A DNA stretch of 64,000 nt, taken from assembly GCF_020023995.1 (NCBI RefSeq), contig NZ_NRRD01000005.1, positions 94,742 to 158,741 on the forward strand. Reading direction: 5' to 3'. The position numbers and the translations under genes are program-made. The number at the start of each line of letters is the position of its first letter. The first letter of the stretch is position 1. The notes under the pieces are model-generated. The model saw nothing but the letters and a program-made list of their open reading frames with translations, did no database searches and had not been told where the DNA came from. This stretch comes from Rhodobacter sp. TJ_12 (GTDB taxonomy: Bacteria > Pseudomonadota > Alphaproteobacteria > Rhodobacterales > Rhodobacteraceae). Positions 24,977 to 34,365 of the stretch are shown piece by piece.

Positions 24977-26844
24977 TTCGCCGCTGCCCGCTTTTGTTGC
25001 CGCAGATGCGCCAAGATCAACGCCAAGGCCGCCGGCGTCGCGCCATCGACGCGCCCGGCTTGCGCCAAGGTTTGCGGCCGCGCCCGGGTGAATTTTCCGC
25101 GGAGTTCTTTTGACAGCCCCGGAAGCGCATCATAATCGAAATCGGTCGGAATCTCCCAATGCTCGTCGCGGCGCATCGCTTCGACATCTTGTCGCTGCCG
25201 TTCGATGTAATTCGCGTAAAGCGCATCACGCGAAAGCTGTTCGGCCACCGCTGTCGGAACCGCCGCCAATTCCGGCATCACCGCCGCCAAGGTTGCAAAA
25301 TCAATCTCGGGGAAAGACAGCAATTCGAAGGCCGAACGCTTGGTGCCATCTTGGTTCACCCGCAGACCACGTTCTTTGGCTTGCTTTGGCGTCAACACCA
25401 AAGATTGCAAAACATCTCGCCCGGCGCAAAGCGCCTCCATCTTCGCCTCAAAGGCCGTGCGACGCGCCTGCCCGACGCAGCCCGCGGCAATCCCCAGCGG
25501 CGTCAGCCGTTGATCGGCATTATCCGCGCGCAAAGCCAAACGGAATTCAGCGCGCGAGGTGAACATACGATAGGGTTCCGAAACACCGCGTGTCACCAGA
25601 TCGTCGATCATCACGCCGATATAGCTATCGGTCCGACTAAAAATAACCGGATCACGCCCCAAAACTTGGTTGGCCGCATTCAGCCCAGCCACCAAGCCTT
25701 GTGCTGCTGCCTCCTCATAGCCCGTTGTGCCATTGATCTGCCCGGCAAGGAACAGACCCGGCTGCGCCTGCACCTCTAACCGCGGCGTCAACGCGCGCGG
25801 ATCGACGAAATCATATTCGATCGCGTAGCCGGGCTGCAGGATTTGCACCGCCTCTAACCCGCGAATCGACCGGACATAGGCTTCCTGCACCTCTTGCGGC
25901 AAGGAGGTGGAGATCCCGTTTGGATAGACGGTGTGATCGTCCAGCCCTTCGGGTTCCAAAAACACCTGATGTGCGGTCTTCTCTGCGAAACGCACCACCT
26001 TATCTTCGATTGAGGGGCAGTATCGAGGCCCGACCCCTTCGATATGGCCGCCATACATCGCAGAGCGTTGCAGGTTGGCCCGAATCACCTCATGCGTCGC
26101 TTCATTGGTATGGGTAATGCCACAGGCGATCTGGCGCACAAAGGGCGCATGATTGAGGAAACTGAACAAAGCCGGATCGTCATCCCCCGGCTGCATCTCC
26201 AAAATATCCCAGTTGATCGTGCGGCCATCCAAACGCGGCGGGGTGCCGGTTTTCAGACGCGCGATCCGAGGTTCCAGATCGCGCAACCGCTGCGCCAACC
26301 GGATCGAGGGGGCATCGCCCACCCGCCCCCCTTCGGAGCGCTGGTCACCAATATGCATAATGCCGTTGAGAAATGTCCCGGTGGTCAGGATGACGGCACC
26401 GGCCATCACCTCGGCCCCGTCTCCTAAAACGACCCCAGCGATCTTGCCATTGTCCAAGCGCAGATCCGTGACCTCGCCCTCGATCACGGTCAAATTGCCT
26501 TGGGCCTCGGTCAGCGATGCCATCGCCTCCCGGTAAAGCTTGCGGTCGGCTTGCGCGCGCGGCCCCTGCACCGCCGGACCTTTGCGGCGATTAAGCAGCC
26601 GAAACTGAATCCCCGCGCGATCGGCCGCCTGCCCCATTACACCATCCAGCGCATCGATTTCGCGCACAAGATGGCCTTTGCCCAAACCGCCAATCGCCGG
26701 ATTGCATGACATCACGCCCAGATCGGTGCGGCGCATTGTGATCAACGCCGTTTTTGCCCCGACACGGGCGCTGGCATGCGCCGCCTCGGTGCCCGCATGG
26801 CCACCTCCGACCACGATCACATCAAAATGTTTCACGTGAAACAC
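24973..26844 (-). CDS. mnmG: tRNA uridine-5-carboxymethylaminomethyl modification enzyme MnmG
   Basis: A 623-residue FAD enzyme that with MnmE modifies U34 of several tRNAs. The dinucleotide-binding [10 protein letters not shown] lies near residue 13, with [22 protein letters not shown] and the [17 protein letters not shown] segment typical of the GidA family. The C-terminal helical domain binds MnmE. Codons 1-6 (MFHVKH) are a perfect parS site. It overlaps rsmG by four bases and lies three bases from mnmE. Confidence 0.97.
   Translation of the reverse strand: MFHVKHFDVIVVGGGHAGTEAAHASARVGAKTALITMRRTDLGVMSCNPAIGGLGKGHLVREIDALDGVMGQAADRAGIQFRLLNRRKGPAVQGPRAQADRKLYREAMASLTEAQGNLTVIEGEVTDLRLDNGKIAGVVLGDGAEVMAGAVILTTGTFLNGIMHIGDQRSEGGRVGDAPSIRLAQRLRDLEPRIARLKTGTPPRLDGRTINWDILEMQPGDDDPALFSFLNHAPFVRQIACGITHTNEATHEVIRANLQRSAMYGGHIEGVGPRYCPSIEDKVVRFAEKTAHQVFLEPEGLDDHTVYPNGISTSLPQEVQEAYVRSIRGLEAVQILQPGYAIEYDFVDPRALTPRLEVQAQPGLFLAGQINGTTGYEEAAAQGLVAGLNAANQVLGRDPVIFSRTDSYIGVMIDDLVTRGVSEPYRMFTSRAEFRLALRADNADQRLTPLGIAAGCVGQARRTAFEAKMEALCAGRDVLQSLVLTPKQAKERGLRVNQDGTKRSAFELLSFPEIDFATLAAVMPELAAVPTAVAEQLSRDALYANYIERQRQDVEAMRRDEHWEIPTDFDYDALPGLSKELRGKFTRARPQTLAQAGRVDGATPAALALILAHLRQQKRAAAK
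26828..26843. other. parS centromere site 2 (start of mnmG)
   Basis: TGTTTCACGTGAAACA again matches the consensus perfectly. It begins at the second base of the mnmG start codon, so ParB binding would cover the mnmG translation start region in the DNA. Confidence 0.95.
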
Positions 26845-26847
26845 TCC

Positions 26848-28131
26848 TCACTTGCCGATGCAGAAGCTCGAGAAAATCTCATCGAGCAACGCCTCGACAT
26901 CGACCCGACCCAGCAAAGATTCCAGCGCCCGCGCTGCGTCGCGCAGATGTTCCGCCGCCAATTCCAGCCGGTCGGCCCCAAGCGCCACCTCGGCTTGTGC
27001 CGCATCTAGCGCATTTTGGGCGCGGAGCAAACAATGGCGATGCCGTTCGCGCGTCATCACCCCCGCGCCTGCCGCGTGATCGGCGAGCCGTGCGGTCAGA
27101 AGGCGCACCAGCTCGTCCAGCCCTGCCCCGGTTTTGCCGGAGACGCAAAGCCCCTGCCCCGTGGCCAAATCGGCCTTGCCCTGCACAATCAGGTCTTCGG
27201 GCTTTGGCACCAGCAAAGGCACATCATCGCCATCAAGCAAAAACACGCGCAGATCCGCGGCTTCGGCCCGCTGCAGCGCACGTTCCACGCCAATCGCTTC
27301 GACACGATCTTCGGTTTCGCGCAGACCAGCGGTGTCCAAAAGCGTCACCGCCAGACCGGCAAGATCCATCCGCACTTCGATCACATCGCGGGTGGTGCCG
27401 GCAATTTCTGAGGTGATGGCCGCATCGCGCCCTGCCAATGCATTCAAAAGCGTGGATTTTCCCGCGTTCGGGCGGCCGACAATGGCGACCTCAAACCCTT
27501 CGCGCACGCGTTCCGAAGCCGAAATCCGCCCCACTTCGCGCGCCAAATCGCGCTGCACCTCGGCCAAAAGCGCGCCAACTTCGGGCCCGACATCCTCGGG
27601 CACTTCTTCATCGGCAAAATCGATCGTCGCTTCCAAAAGCGCGGCAGCCCGGACCAGCTTAGCCCGCCAGCCTTCGACCAATTGACCAACCCCGCCCGAT
27701 AGAACCGCCAAGGCTTGCTTACGCTGCGCCTCGGTCTCGGCCTCGATCAAATCCGAAAGCCCTTCCACTTGTGACAGATCCAGGCGCCCGTTTTCCATCG
27801 CGCGGCGGGTAAATTCGCCCGGCTCGGCCAAACGCAGCCCCGGTTGTGCGGCCAATGCCTGCAAAACCGCCTGCACCGTGGCCATCGCCCCATGCACCTG
27901 CAATTCGGCGCAATCTTCCCCGGTGAAACTGGCGCCTTTTTCAAAGCACAATACCAAAGCCTCGTCGAGAAAATCACCCGCGTAACTTAGCCGTCGCAGC
28001 CCAGCTTGACGCGGCGCGGGCAAACGCCCCGCCAAAGCGGAAACGGCCTCCCAGGCTTGGGGCCCGGAAAGCCGAATAACTGCCACGCCCGCTTTGCCGC
28101 GGCCGCTGGCCTGTGCGAAGATCGTCTCCAT
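26848..28131 (-). CDS. mnmE: tRNA modification GTPase MnmE
   Basis: A 427-residue potassium-activated GTPase, partner of MnmG. The order is an N-terminal formyl-THF-binding domain ([20 protein letters not shown]), helical domain, G domain with [14 protein letters not shown] and DTAGLRET, and the C-terminal FCIGK whose Cys takes part in modification. It is close to the usual 430-460 residues. Start ATG at 28131; 39 bases separate it from rho. Confidence 0.96.
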   Translation of the reverse strand: METIFAQASGRGKAGVAVIRLSGPQAWEAVSALAGRLPAPRQAGLRRLSYAGDFLDEALVLCFEKGASFTGEDCAELQVHGAMATVQAVLQALAAQPGLRLAEPGEFTRRAMENGRLDLSQVEGLSDLIEAETEAQRKQALAVLSGGVGQLVEGWRAKLVRAAALLEATIDFADEEVPEDVGPEVGALLAEVQRDLAREVGRISASERVREGFEVAIVGRPNAGKSTLLNALAGRDAAITSEIAGTTRDVIEVRMDLAGLAVTLLDTAGLRETEDRVEAIGVERALQRAEAADLRVFLLDGDDVPLLVPKPEDLIVQGKADLATGQGLCVSGKTGAGLDELVRLLTARLADHAAGAGVMTRERHRHCLLRAQNALDAAQAEVALGADRLELAAEHLRDAARALESLLGRVDVEALLDEIFSSFCIGK

Positions 28132-28170
28132 CGAAAACCCTTTGGGTGCCAGAACGCGGCCCTTGATACC

Positions 28171-29439
28171 CTAGCCGTTCATCGAATCGAAGAATTCGCC
28201 GTTGGTTTTCGTCTGCTTGAGCTTGGAAATCAGGAATTCGATCGCATCTGTGGTGCCCATCGGGTTCAGGATGCGGCGCAGCAGATAGGTTTTTTGCAGG
28301 TCTTTTTGTGCCACCAGCAAATCTTCTTTCCGGGTGCCGGATTTGAGAATATCCATCGACGGGAAAACGCGTTTGTCGGCCACTTTGCGGTCCAGCACGA
28401 TCTCGCTGTTGCCGGTGCCTTTGAATTCCTCAAAGATCACCTCGTCCATCCGCGAACCGGTGTCGATCAGCGCGGTGGCGATGATGGTGAGCGAGCCGCC
28501 CTCTTCGATATTCCGCGCCGCGCCAAAGAAACGCTTGGGCCGTTGCAAAGCGTTGGCATCCACACCGCCGGTCAGAACTTTGCCCGAACTGGGCACAACA
28601 GTGTTGTAAGCGCGTCCAAGTCTTGTGATCGAGTCAAGCAAGATCACAACATCTCGTTTATGTTCAACCAGACGCTTGGCCTTTTCGATCACCATCTCGG
28701 CCACGGCAACGTGGCGGGTGGCCGGTTCGTCGAAGGTCGAGGAAATCACCTCCCCTTTCACCGAGCGCTGCATATCGGTCACCTCTTCGGGGCGTTCGTC
28801 GATCAGCAGAACGATCAGATAGCATTCGGGATGGTTCGTCTCGATGCTATGCGCGATATTTTGCAACAGAACGGTTTTCCCGGTGCGCGGCGGCGCCACG
28901 ATCAGCGACCGCTGCCCCTTCCCGATCGGCGCAACCAGATCGATGATCCGGGCGGAGCGATCCTTGATGGTGGGATCTTCGATCTCCATTTTCAGCCGCT
29001 CATCGGGGTAAAGCGGGGTCAGGTTGTCAAAGCTGACCTTGTGACGCGCGCGCTCGGGCTCTTCGAAGTTGATTTTTTCAACGGCGGTCAGCGCGAAATA
29101 CCGCTCGTTCTCGCCGGGCGCACGGATGATCCCCCAAACGGTATCGCCGGTGCGCAGGCTGTATTGGCGGATCATATCGGGCGAAACATAGATATCATCC
29201 GGGCCCGGCAGATAGTTCGCCTCGGGCGAGCGCAGAAAACCAAACCCGTCTTGCAAAACCTCCAGAACGCCATCGCCGCCGATTTCAACGCCATCCTCGG
29301 CATGCTCTTTCAGGATCGAGAACATCATCTCGCCCTTGCGCATGGTGGAGGCGTTCTCAATCTCCCATTCCTCGGCCATCGCCAAAAGGTCTTTGGGGCT
29401 TTTCGCCTTGAGATCGGAAAGGTTCAAACGTTCGGTCAT
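28171..29439 (-). CDS. rho: Transcription termination factor Rho
   Basis: A 422-residue hexameric RNA helicase. [20 protein letters not shown] opens the N-terminal domain; [22 protein letters not shown] is the RNA-binding primary site; [11 protein letters not shown] is the P-loop and [13 protein letters not shown] the Walker B region. Start 29439 was chosen over 29490 because it gives the canonical N-terminus. The rho gene beside mnmE and hemJ is common near alphaproteobacterial origins. Confidence 0.97.
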   Translation of the reverse strand: MTERLNLSDLKAKSPKDLLAMAEEWEIENASTMRKGEMMFSILKEHAEDGVEIGGDGVLEVLQDGFGFLRSPEANYLPGPDDIYVSPDMIRQYSLRTGDTVWGIIRAPGENERYFALTAVEKINFEEPERARHKVSFDNLTPLYPDERLKMEIEDPTIKDRSARIIDLVAPIGKGQRSLIVAPPRTGKTVLLQNIAHSIETNHPECYLIVLLIDERPEEVTDMQRSVKGEVISSTFDEPATRHVAVAEMVIEKAKRLVEHKRDVVILLDSITRLGRAYNTVVPSSGKVLTGGVDANALQRPKRFFGAARNIEEGGSLTIIATALIDTGSRMDEVIFEEFKGTGNSEIVLDRKVADKRVFPSMDILKSGTRKEDLLVAQKDLQKTYLLRRILNPMGTTDAIEFLISKLKQTKTNGEFFDSMNG

Positions 29440-29595
29440 CTCGCATCCATCCGCGAAAGGCGCCACAGCCCCGAGGGCGCGGCGCAGCATGGGTCATATC
29501 TGGGCAAAACCGGTCGGCCGGACGGCCGGGGCTGTGGCGCGGATACGCCCAAAAGGCTCACGAGTCAATGAAACAACGCAGATCGCGCCGACAGA
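29440..29595 (-). promoter_or_regulatory. hemJ-rho intergenic region
   Basis: This 156-base spacer separates the end of hemJ from the start of rho. It probably includes the rho promoter and leader. No hairpin with a T-run and no clear promoter boxes were seen. Confidence 0.35.
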
Positions 29596-30081
29596 TCAGA
29601 ACTTCAAGATCACGGCAAGGACGATCAGCACCATCAACAGCGTCGGAATTTCGTTCATCATCCGCCATTGGCGGCCCGCCAGATTGTTGGTGCCATCGAT
29701 GAATTTGAAACGGGCCTTCGCAAGGTAAAGATGGAAAATCGTCATCGCGATGATCCCAAACCCTTTCGCATAGGGCCAGATCGAATCCCACCAGACGATG
29801 CCCGGCGTGAACACAAGGCACAGCCCAAAGAACCAGGTCGAAATCGCCGCCGGATGCATGATCGCCTTCATCAGCAAGCGTTCTTGATGCTGAAACAGCA
29901 GATCCATGTCGCTGCCGCGGGTCACGCCCTGCTTCTTTAGCCCTTCAACGTGATAGACGTAGAGCCGCGGCAGGTAGAACAGACCTGCCATCCACGCCAG
30001 AACCGACATCACATGCAACGACTTGTTCCAAAGATACATGTTGGAAAGGTAGTCGAGCACCAAATCAAGAATATCGGTCAC
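29596..30081 (-). CDS. hemJ: Protoporphyrinogen oxidase HemJ
   Basis: A 161-residue membrane protein with about four helices. SLHVMSVLAWMAGLFYLPRLYVYH contains the conserved His and the L-x-R-L-x-V-Y-H signature, and MHPAAISTWFFGL follows. HemJ oxidises protoporphyrinogen IX to protoporphyrin IX for heme and bacteriochlorophyll synthesis in bacteria lacking HemG/HemY. It abuts the putative origin. Confidence 0.93.
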   Translation of the reverse strand: MTDILDLVLDYLSNMYLWNKSLHVMSVLAWMAGLFYLPRLYVYHVEGLKKQGVTRGSDMDLLFQHQERLLMKAIMHPAAISTWFFGLCLVFTPGIVWWDSIWPYAKGFGIIAMTIFHLYLAKARFKFIDGTNNLAGRQWRMMNEIPTLLMVLIVLAVILKF

Positions 30082-30482
30082 ATGGGCCTCCTGTTGTCTG
30101 CCCTTCTTCTTTAAGAGAAAATATTAAGAAAAGAAAAGATGATGATTATGATTGCCCTGTGGATAGTGTGGATTATGCCGTTTTCCCCAACTTACAGGTC
30201 TTGGGTATAGTCGCCGGTATGTCACGCTGAAATTCTGTGGAAAATCTAATTTTTTCAATTTTTTTCAGTAATTTGTGCTCTTGAACACTGTGGAGGAAAA
30301 CAGGGGAAGATCGATCTCGGGCCTGTGGGCTGCGGCGCTTTCCCACACCGGCGGGTTTGGGGTCTCCACATGTTAAGAAACCATTTACTTTTCTTGACAA
30401 ACCCCCGTCAGACCGGGGAGGAAATACCGCCAACACCCCTGCCCACATGCCTGCCCCCGGGCTTTTCCCATCGGTTGTCCAC
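30082..30482. other. oriC: Probable chromosomal replication origin (oriC)
   Basis: A 401-base gene-free region, unusually AT-rich for this window. DnaA-box-like sequences (consensus TGTGGATAA / TTATCCACA) include TGTGGATAG at 30158-30166 directly abutting TGTGGATTA at 30167-30175, TGTGGAAAA at 30236-30244 and TTGTCCACA at 30475-30483, each one mismatch away; weaker ones lie at 30181, 30289 and 30362. AT tracts at 30105-30153 and 30241-30274 could be the unwinding element. TTAA-n7-TTTA at 30373-30387 is one base off a CtrA box. Genes diverge from it, and flanks (rho-hemJ; maf-aroE-coaE-dnaQ; nearby parAB and parS) match alphaproteobacterial origins such as Caulobacter's. Confidence 0.8.
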
Positions 30483-31082
30483 ATGCCCCCCGCCCTTGTT
30501 CTTGCCTCCGCTTCCGAGATCCGCGCCAATCTGTTGCGTGCCGCGGGTCTTGAGGTGGCTGCCACCGCCGCGCGCATTGACGAAGAGACGATCAAGGCCG
30601 CGCTGTTGCTGGATGGGGCCACGCCACGCGATATTGCGGATGCTTTGGCCGAGGCAAAGGCGGCGAAAATCGCGCGTCGCGTGCCCGAAGCGTTGGTTTT
30701 GGGTGCCGATCAGGTGTTGGAGTTGAAGGGAGAAATCTTCTCCAAACCCGAAACGCCGCAAGAGGCGGCCGATCATTTGCGCCGCCTTTCGGGGCAAACG
30801 CATAAATTGCTGTCGGCTTTGGTGGTCATGCGCGGAACCGAACCACTTTGGCGCCATGTGGCCGAGGTGCGGCTGCGCATGCATCCGCTGACCGAGCCCT
30901 TCATCGAAGACTACGTTGCGCGCAATTGGCACAGCATTCGCCACGCTGTGGGCTGCTACAAGCTTGAAGAGGAAGGCGTTCGGCTTTTCTCCTCTGTCGA
31001 AGGCGATTACTTTGCCGTTCTGGGCCTGCCCCTGCTTGAATTCCTCAATTGGCTGCGTGCCCGCGGAGAGCTGACCACATGA
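30483..31082 (+). CDS. maf: Maf-family nucleoside triphosphate pyrophosphatase
   Basis: A 199-residue house-cleaning NTPase. [19 protein letters not shown] is the N-terminal signature, VLGADQVL the catalytic Asp segment and [16 protein letters not shown] the C-terminal one. It hydrolyses non-canonical or excess nucleoside triphosphates. The ATG at 30483 has no ribosome binding site and overlaps a DnaA-box-like sequence, so translation may be leaderless. In-frame starts at 30447 and 30357 add sequence unlike the family. It overlaps aroE by four bases. Confidence 0.93.
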   Translation: MPPALVLASASEIRANLLRAAGLEVAATAARIDEETIKAALLLDGATPRDIADALAEAKAAKIARRVPEALVLGADQVLELKGEIFSKPETPQEAADHLRRLSGQTHKLLSALVVMRGTEPLWRHVAEVRLRMHPLTEPFIEDYVARNWHSIRHAVGCYKLEEEGVRLFSSVEGDYFAVLGLPLLEFLNWLRARGELTT

Positions 31083-31918
31083 CCGATCATGCGAAAATTC
31101 CTCTGGCCGGCGTGATTGGCCATCCGATCGCGCATACCCGTTCGCCCGCATTGCATGGACATTGGCTGAAAACCTATGGGATCAAGGGGCATTACGTGCC
31201 CATGGATATTGCCCCCGAGGATTTGGAGCCCACCTTGCGCGCCCTGCCCAAGGCGGGGTTTGTCGGCTGCAATGTCACGATCCCGCATAAGGAAAAGGTT
31301 CTGGCGCTGGCCGATGTGATTTCGGATCGCGCGGCGTTGATCGGCGCGGCCAATACGCTGGTATTCCACCCCGATGGCCGCATCTTTGCCGACAATACCG
31401 ATGGCTATGGGTTCATTGCCAATCTTAAAGATGGCGCGCCAGATTGGCAGGGTGATCAAGGTCCCGCGGCGGTGATCGGCGCAGGTGGCGCGGCACGCGC
31501 GATTGTGGCCGCGTTGGTCGAAACCGGCTGTCCCGAAGTGCGGATCGCCAACCGCACAAGACTGCGGGCGGAAAAGCTGCGCGCCGAATTTGGTGCCCGG
31601 ATCGTGGTCTATGATTGGGCGCAGGCGGCCAATATGATGGATGGCGCGGCGACATTGGTGAACACCTCTTCGCTGGGTATGACCGGCATGCCGGACTTTC
31701 GGGTGCCGCTTGATGCGCTGCCGCAAAGCGCGGTGGTGACAGATATCGTCTATACACCGCTTGAAACCCGGCTGCTGAAAGAGGCAGCGCAACATGGCTG
31801 CGTTACCGTTGATGGGTTTGGCATGTTGCTGCATCAGGCGGTGCCGGGGTTCGAACGCTGGTTCGGCCACCGCCCCGAAGTGACCGCTGAATTGCGCGAA
31901 AAGGTGCTTTGCGCATGA
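31079..31918 (+). CDS. aroE: Shikimate dehydrogenase AroE
   Basis: A 279-residue NADP-dependent enzyme reducing 3-dehydroshikimate in aromatic amino acid synthesis. [16 protein letters not shown] binds shikimate, NVTIPHKE contains the catalytic Lys, and [17 protein letters not shown] is the NADP loop with NRT specificity downstream. The ATG at 31079 overlaps the maf stop; coaE overlaps at the other end. Confidence 0.97.
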   Translation: MTDHAKIPLAGVIGHPIAHTRSPALHGHWLKTYGIKGHYVPMDIAPEDLEPTLRALPKAGFVGCNVTIPHKEKVLALADVISDRAALIGAANTLVFHPDGRIFADNTDGYGFIANLKDGAPDWQGDQGPAAVIGAGGAARAIVAALVETGCPEVRIANRTRLRAEKLRAEFGARIVVYDWAQAANMMDGAATLVNTSSLGMTGMPDFRVPLDALPQSAVVTDIVYTPLETRLLKEAAQHGCVTVDGFGMLLHQAVPGFERWFGHRPEVTAELREKVLCA

Positions 31919-32511
31919 CCCACCCCTTTCGCCTCGGCCTGACGGGTTCGATCGGCATGGGGAAATCCACCACCGCGCGGCTTTTTGCCGAAGCGGGCAT
32001 TCCGGTTTGGGATGCCGATGCAACAGTGCATGCGCTTTATACGCGCGGCGGCGCCGCTGTTGCGCCGATTGCTGCGGCTTTCCCGCAAGCGGTGGTCGAT
32101 GGCGCTGTCAGCCGCGACGCCCTGAAAGAGGCGGTTTCGGCCCGAAAAGAGGCTCTGTTTGAGCTGGAAACGATCGTTCACCCGCTGGTTCAGGCGGCGC
32201 GCCACGCGTTTTTGGCACAGCATGCAAACGCCGATCTGGTCTTGCTCGACATCCCGCTTTTGTTTGAGACCGGCGCTCAGAAAGAGTGCGATGCCGTGCT
32301 GGTGGTCACGGCCGATCCTCAGGTGCAACGCGCCCGCGTTCTGGCCCGTGAACAGATGACCGAGGCACAGCTTGATCTGATTTTGTCGCGCCAGATGCCC
32401 GATGCGGAAAAACGCGCCCGCGCGGATTATCTCATCGAAACCCGCAGCCTTGATCAAACCCGTGCGGCTGTGCGAGACCTGATTGAAACCATCAGGGCAG
32501 CTCATGCGTGA
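31915..32511 (+). CDS. coaE: Dephospho-CoA kinase CoaE
   Basis: A 198-residue P-loop kinase catalysing the last step of coenzyme A synthesis. LGLTGSIGMGKSTTARLF is the Walker A region, VWDADATVH the substrate-binding DADxxxH motif, and LLDIPLLFETG the family's central segment. It overlaps aroE by four and dnaQ by eight bases. Confidence 0.97.
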   Translation: MTHPFRLGLTGSIGMGKSTTARLFAEAGIPVWDADATVHALYTRGGAAVAPIAAAFPQAVVDGAVSRDALKEAVSARKEALFELETIVHPLVQAARHAFLAQHANADLVLLDIPLLFETGAQKECDAVLVVTADPQVQRARVLAREQMTEAQLDLILSRQMPDAEKRARADYLIETRSLDQTRAAVRDLIETIRAAHA

Positions 32512-33193
32512 AATCGTTCTAGACACCGAAACCACCGGTTTTGAACCGGCAGAGGGTGATCGTATCGTCGAGATCGGCGCGGTCGAGCTATACAACCACG
32601 TTCCGACGGGGCGCACCTATCACCAATATATCAATCCCGAACGCGCGATGCCGCAAGAAGCTTTTGCCGTGCACGGGCTGGGCGATGATTTCCTGCGCGA
32701 CAAGCCTAGGTTCATTGAGGTGGGGCAAGCTTTTCTGGATTTTGTAGGCGATGATTCGATCCTTGTGATCCACAATGCCGCCTTTGACATGAAATTCCTC
32801 AATGCGGAGCTGGGCTGGGCGAAGATGCCGCTTATCCCGATGGAACGCTCGCTTGATACGGTGGCGATGGCGCGGCGCAAGTTTCCGGGCTCGCCCGCCA
32901 GCCTTGATGCGCTTTGCCGCCGGTTCAACATCGACAATTCGGCCCGCACCTTGCACGGCGCATTGCTTGACGCCGAAATTCTGGCTGAGGTCTATCTGGA
33001 GCTGATCGGCGGTCGCCAGCCCGGTTTTGGCCTCAATATCGCGGAAAACCGCTCCGATAATGCCGATGATCCGGGCGATTGGCGGCCCCGTCCGCGCCCC
33101 GTGCCGCTGCCGTCACGGATCACCGAAGAAGAGGCCGCCGCGCATGAAGCCTTTGTCGCGAAACTGGGCGAAGGAGCGATTTGGGCCCGGTAA
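32504..33193 (+). CDS. dnaQ: DNA polymerase III epsilon subunit DnaQ
   Basis: A 229-residue 3'-5' proofreading exonuclease. ExoI is VLDTETTGF, ExoII contains HNAAFDMKFLN, and the ExoIIIepsilon part is HGALLDAEILAEVY. The C-terminal tail (ITEEEAAAHEAFVAKLG) is where epsilon contacts the alpha subunit. ATG at 32504 begins the conserved MREIVLDTET. It ends the coupled group maf-aroE-coaE-dnaQ. Confidence 0.95.
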   Translation: MREIVLDTETTGFEPAEGDRIVEIGAVELYNHVPTGRTYHQYINPERAMPQEAFAVHGLGDDFLRDKPRFIEVGQAFLDFVGDDSILVIHNAAFDMKFLNAELGWAKMPLIPMERSLDTVAMARRKFPGSPASLDALCRRFNIDNSARTLHGALLDAEILAEVYLELIGGRQPGFGLNIAENRSDNADDPGDWRPRPRPVPLPSRITEEEAAAHEAFVAKLGEGAIWAR

Positions 33194-33223
33194 CAGGGGT
33201 CTCGGCAGACACAAAAGTTTCAC

Positions 33224-33245
33224 AATTGTCGCGCTTGCGGCAATT
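33224..33245. promoter_or_regulatory. Imperfect inverted repeat upstream of nadA
   Basis: AATTGTCGC (33224-33232) and GCGGCAATT (33237-33245) form an inverted repeat with one mismatch in nine and a 4-base centre. It lies 68 bases before the nadA ATG in an otherwise short upstream region, a plausible place for an operator. The regulator is unknown. Confidence 0.35.
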
Positions 33246-33312
33246 TTCCCATTTAACCCCGGGCGCGCAGACCTTACATGCGTTTGCGTTCTCGGTTTTG
33301 GGGGAGGGGCCC

Positions 33313-34365
33313 ATGCTGGACTTCACGGCGATCCGCGCAACCTTGGCCGAGGCATATGACCTTGCGCCATCGCTTACGCTGGCACAGGAAATGGCCGATA
33401 TTCATGCGCGCATGGATCGGGTCGTGCCTTTGCCCGATTTCGCGCTCTACGCGCCCTATATCCGTGCGATCAATCGCCTGAAGGCCGATAAGAACGCGGT
33501 GATCTTGGCGCATAACTATATGACGCCGGAAATCTATCACGGGGTTGCCGATGTGGTGGGCGACAGCCTGCAATTGGCGATCGAGGCGACCAAGGTCGAG
33601 GCCGAAACCATCGTGCAATGCGGCGTGCATTTCATGGCTGAAACCTCAAAAATCCTGAACCCGTCCAAACGCGTTCTGATCCCCGATGTAACGGCGGGCT
33701 GTTCTTTGGCTGAAAGCATCACCGCCGAAGGCATTGCAGAGATGCGGGCCAAATATCCCGGCGCGCCGGTGGTCAGCTATGTCAACACCACGGCCGAGGT
33801 GAAAGCCGCATCGGACATTTGCTGCACCTCGTCCAATGCGGCGCAGATCGTGGCGGCTTTGCCCGAAGACACGATCATCATGACGCCGGATCAATATCTA
33901 GCGCAGAACGTCGCGCGTGACGTGCCGCAAAAGAACGTGGTTTGGTGGGCGGGCTCGTGCATTGTGCATGAACAATATACCGCCGAAGATCTGCGCGGTT
34001 TTCGCGCGGGCCACCCCGAAACGCGGATCATCGCGCATCCCGAATGCCCGCCCTCGGTCGTGGCCGAGGCGGATTATTCCGGCTCCACCTCCGGCATCAT
34101 CGATTATGTCGCGCGCGAAAAGCCCAAGCAGGCGATGCTGGTCACGGAATGCTCGATGGCCTCGAACATTTCCGACGCTTATCCCGAGGTGGAGTTCATG
34201 GGGCCGTGCAACATGTGCCCCTATATGAAGAAAATCACGCTCGAAAAGATCCTGTGGTCGCTGCATGCGGGCGAAGAAGAGGTGGTGGTCGATCCGGCTA
34301 TCGCCGACAAAGCCCGCGTCGCTGTCGAACGGATGATCGAGCTGTCGCGGGTCGCGGCGAAGTGA
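33313..34365 (+). CDS. nadA: Quinolinate synthase NadA
   Basis: A 350-residue [4Fe-4S] enzyme that condenses iminoaspartate with dihydroxyacetone phosphate to quinolinate. ILAHNYMTPEIYHGVADVVGDSL, CGVHFMAETSKILNP and GPCNMCPYM hold the substrate site and the cluster cysteines. The ATG at 33313 follows GGGGGAGGGG. It is the first gene of nadA-nadB-nadC, each overlapping the next by four bases. Confidence 0.97.
   Translation: MLDFTAIRATLAEAYDLAPSLTLAQEMADIHARMDRVVPLPDFALYAPYIRAINRLKADKNAVILAHNYMTPEIYHGVADVVGDSLQLAIEATKVEAETIVQCGVHFMAETSKILNPSKRVLIPDVTAGCSLAESITAEGIAEMRAKYPGAPVVSYVNTTAEVKAASDICCTSSNAAQIVAALPEDTIIMTPDQYLAQNVARDVPQKNVVWWAGSCIVHEQYTAEDLRGFRAGHPETRIIAHPECPPSVVAEADYSGSTSGIIDYVAREKPKQAMLVTECSMASNISDAYPEVEFMGPCNMCPYMKKITLEKILWSLHAGEEEVVVDPAIADKARVAVERMIELSRVAAK

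Noticed and set aside
28006..29571. A 521-codon open frame on plus opposite rho
   Set aside because: rho is certain on the other strand, and the plus frame has no recognisable protein features.
30111..30127. TTAA...TTAA pair as a CtrA site in the origin
   Set aside because: The spacing is nine bases, not the seven of the CtrA consensus.
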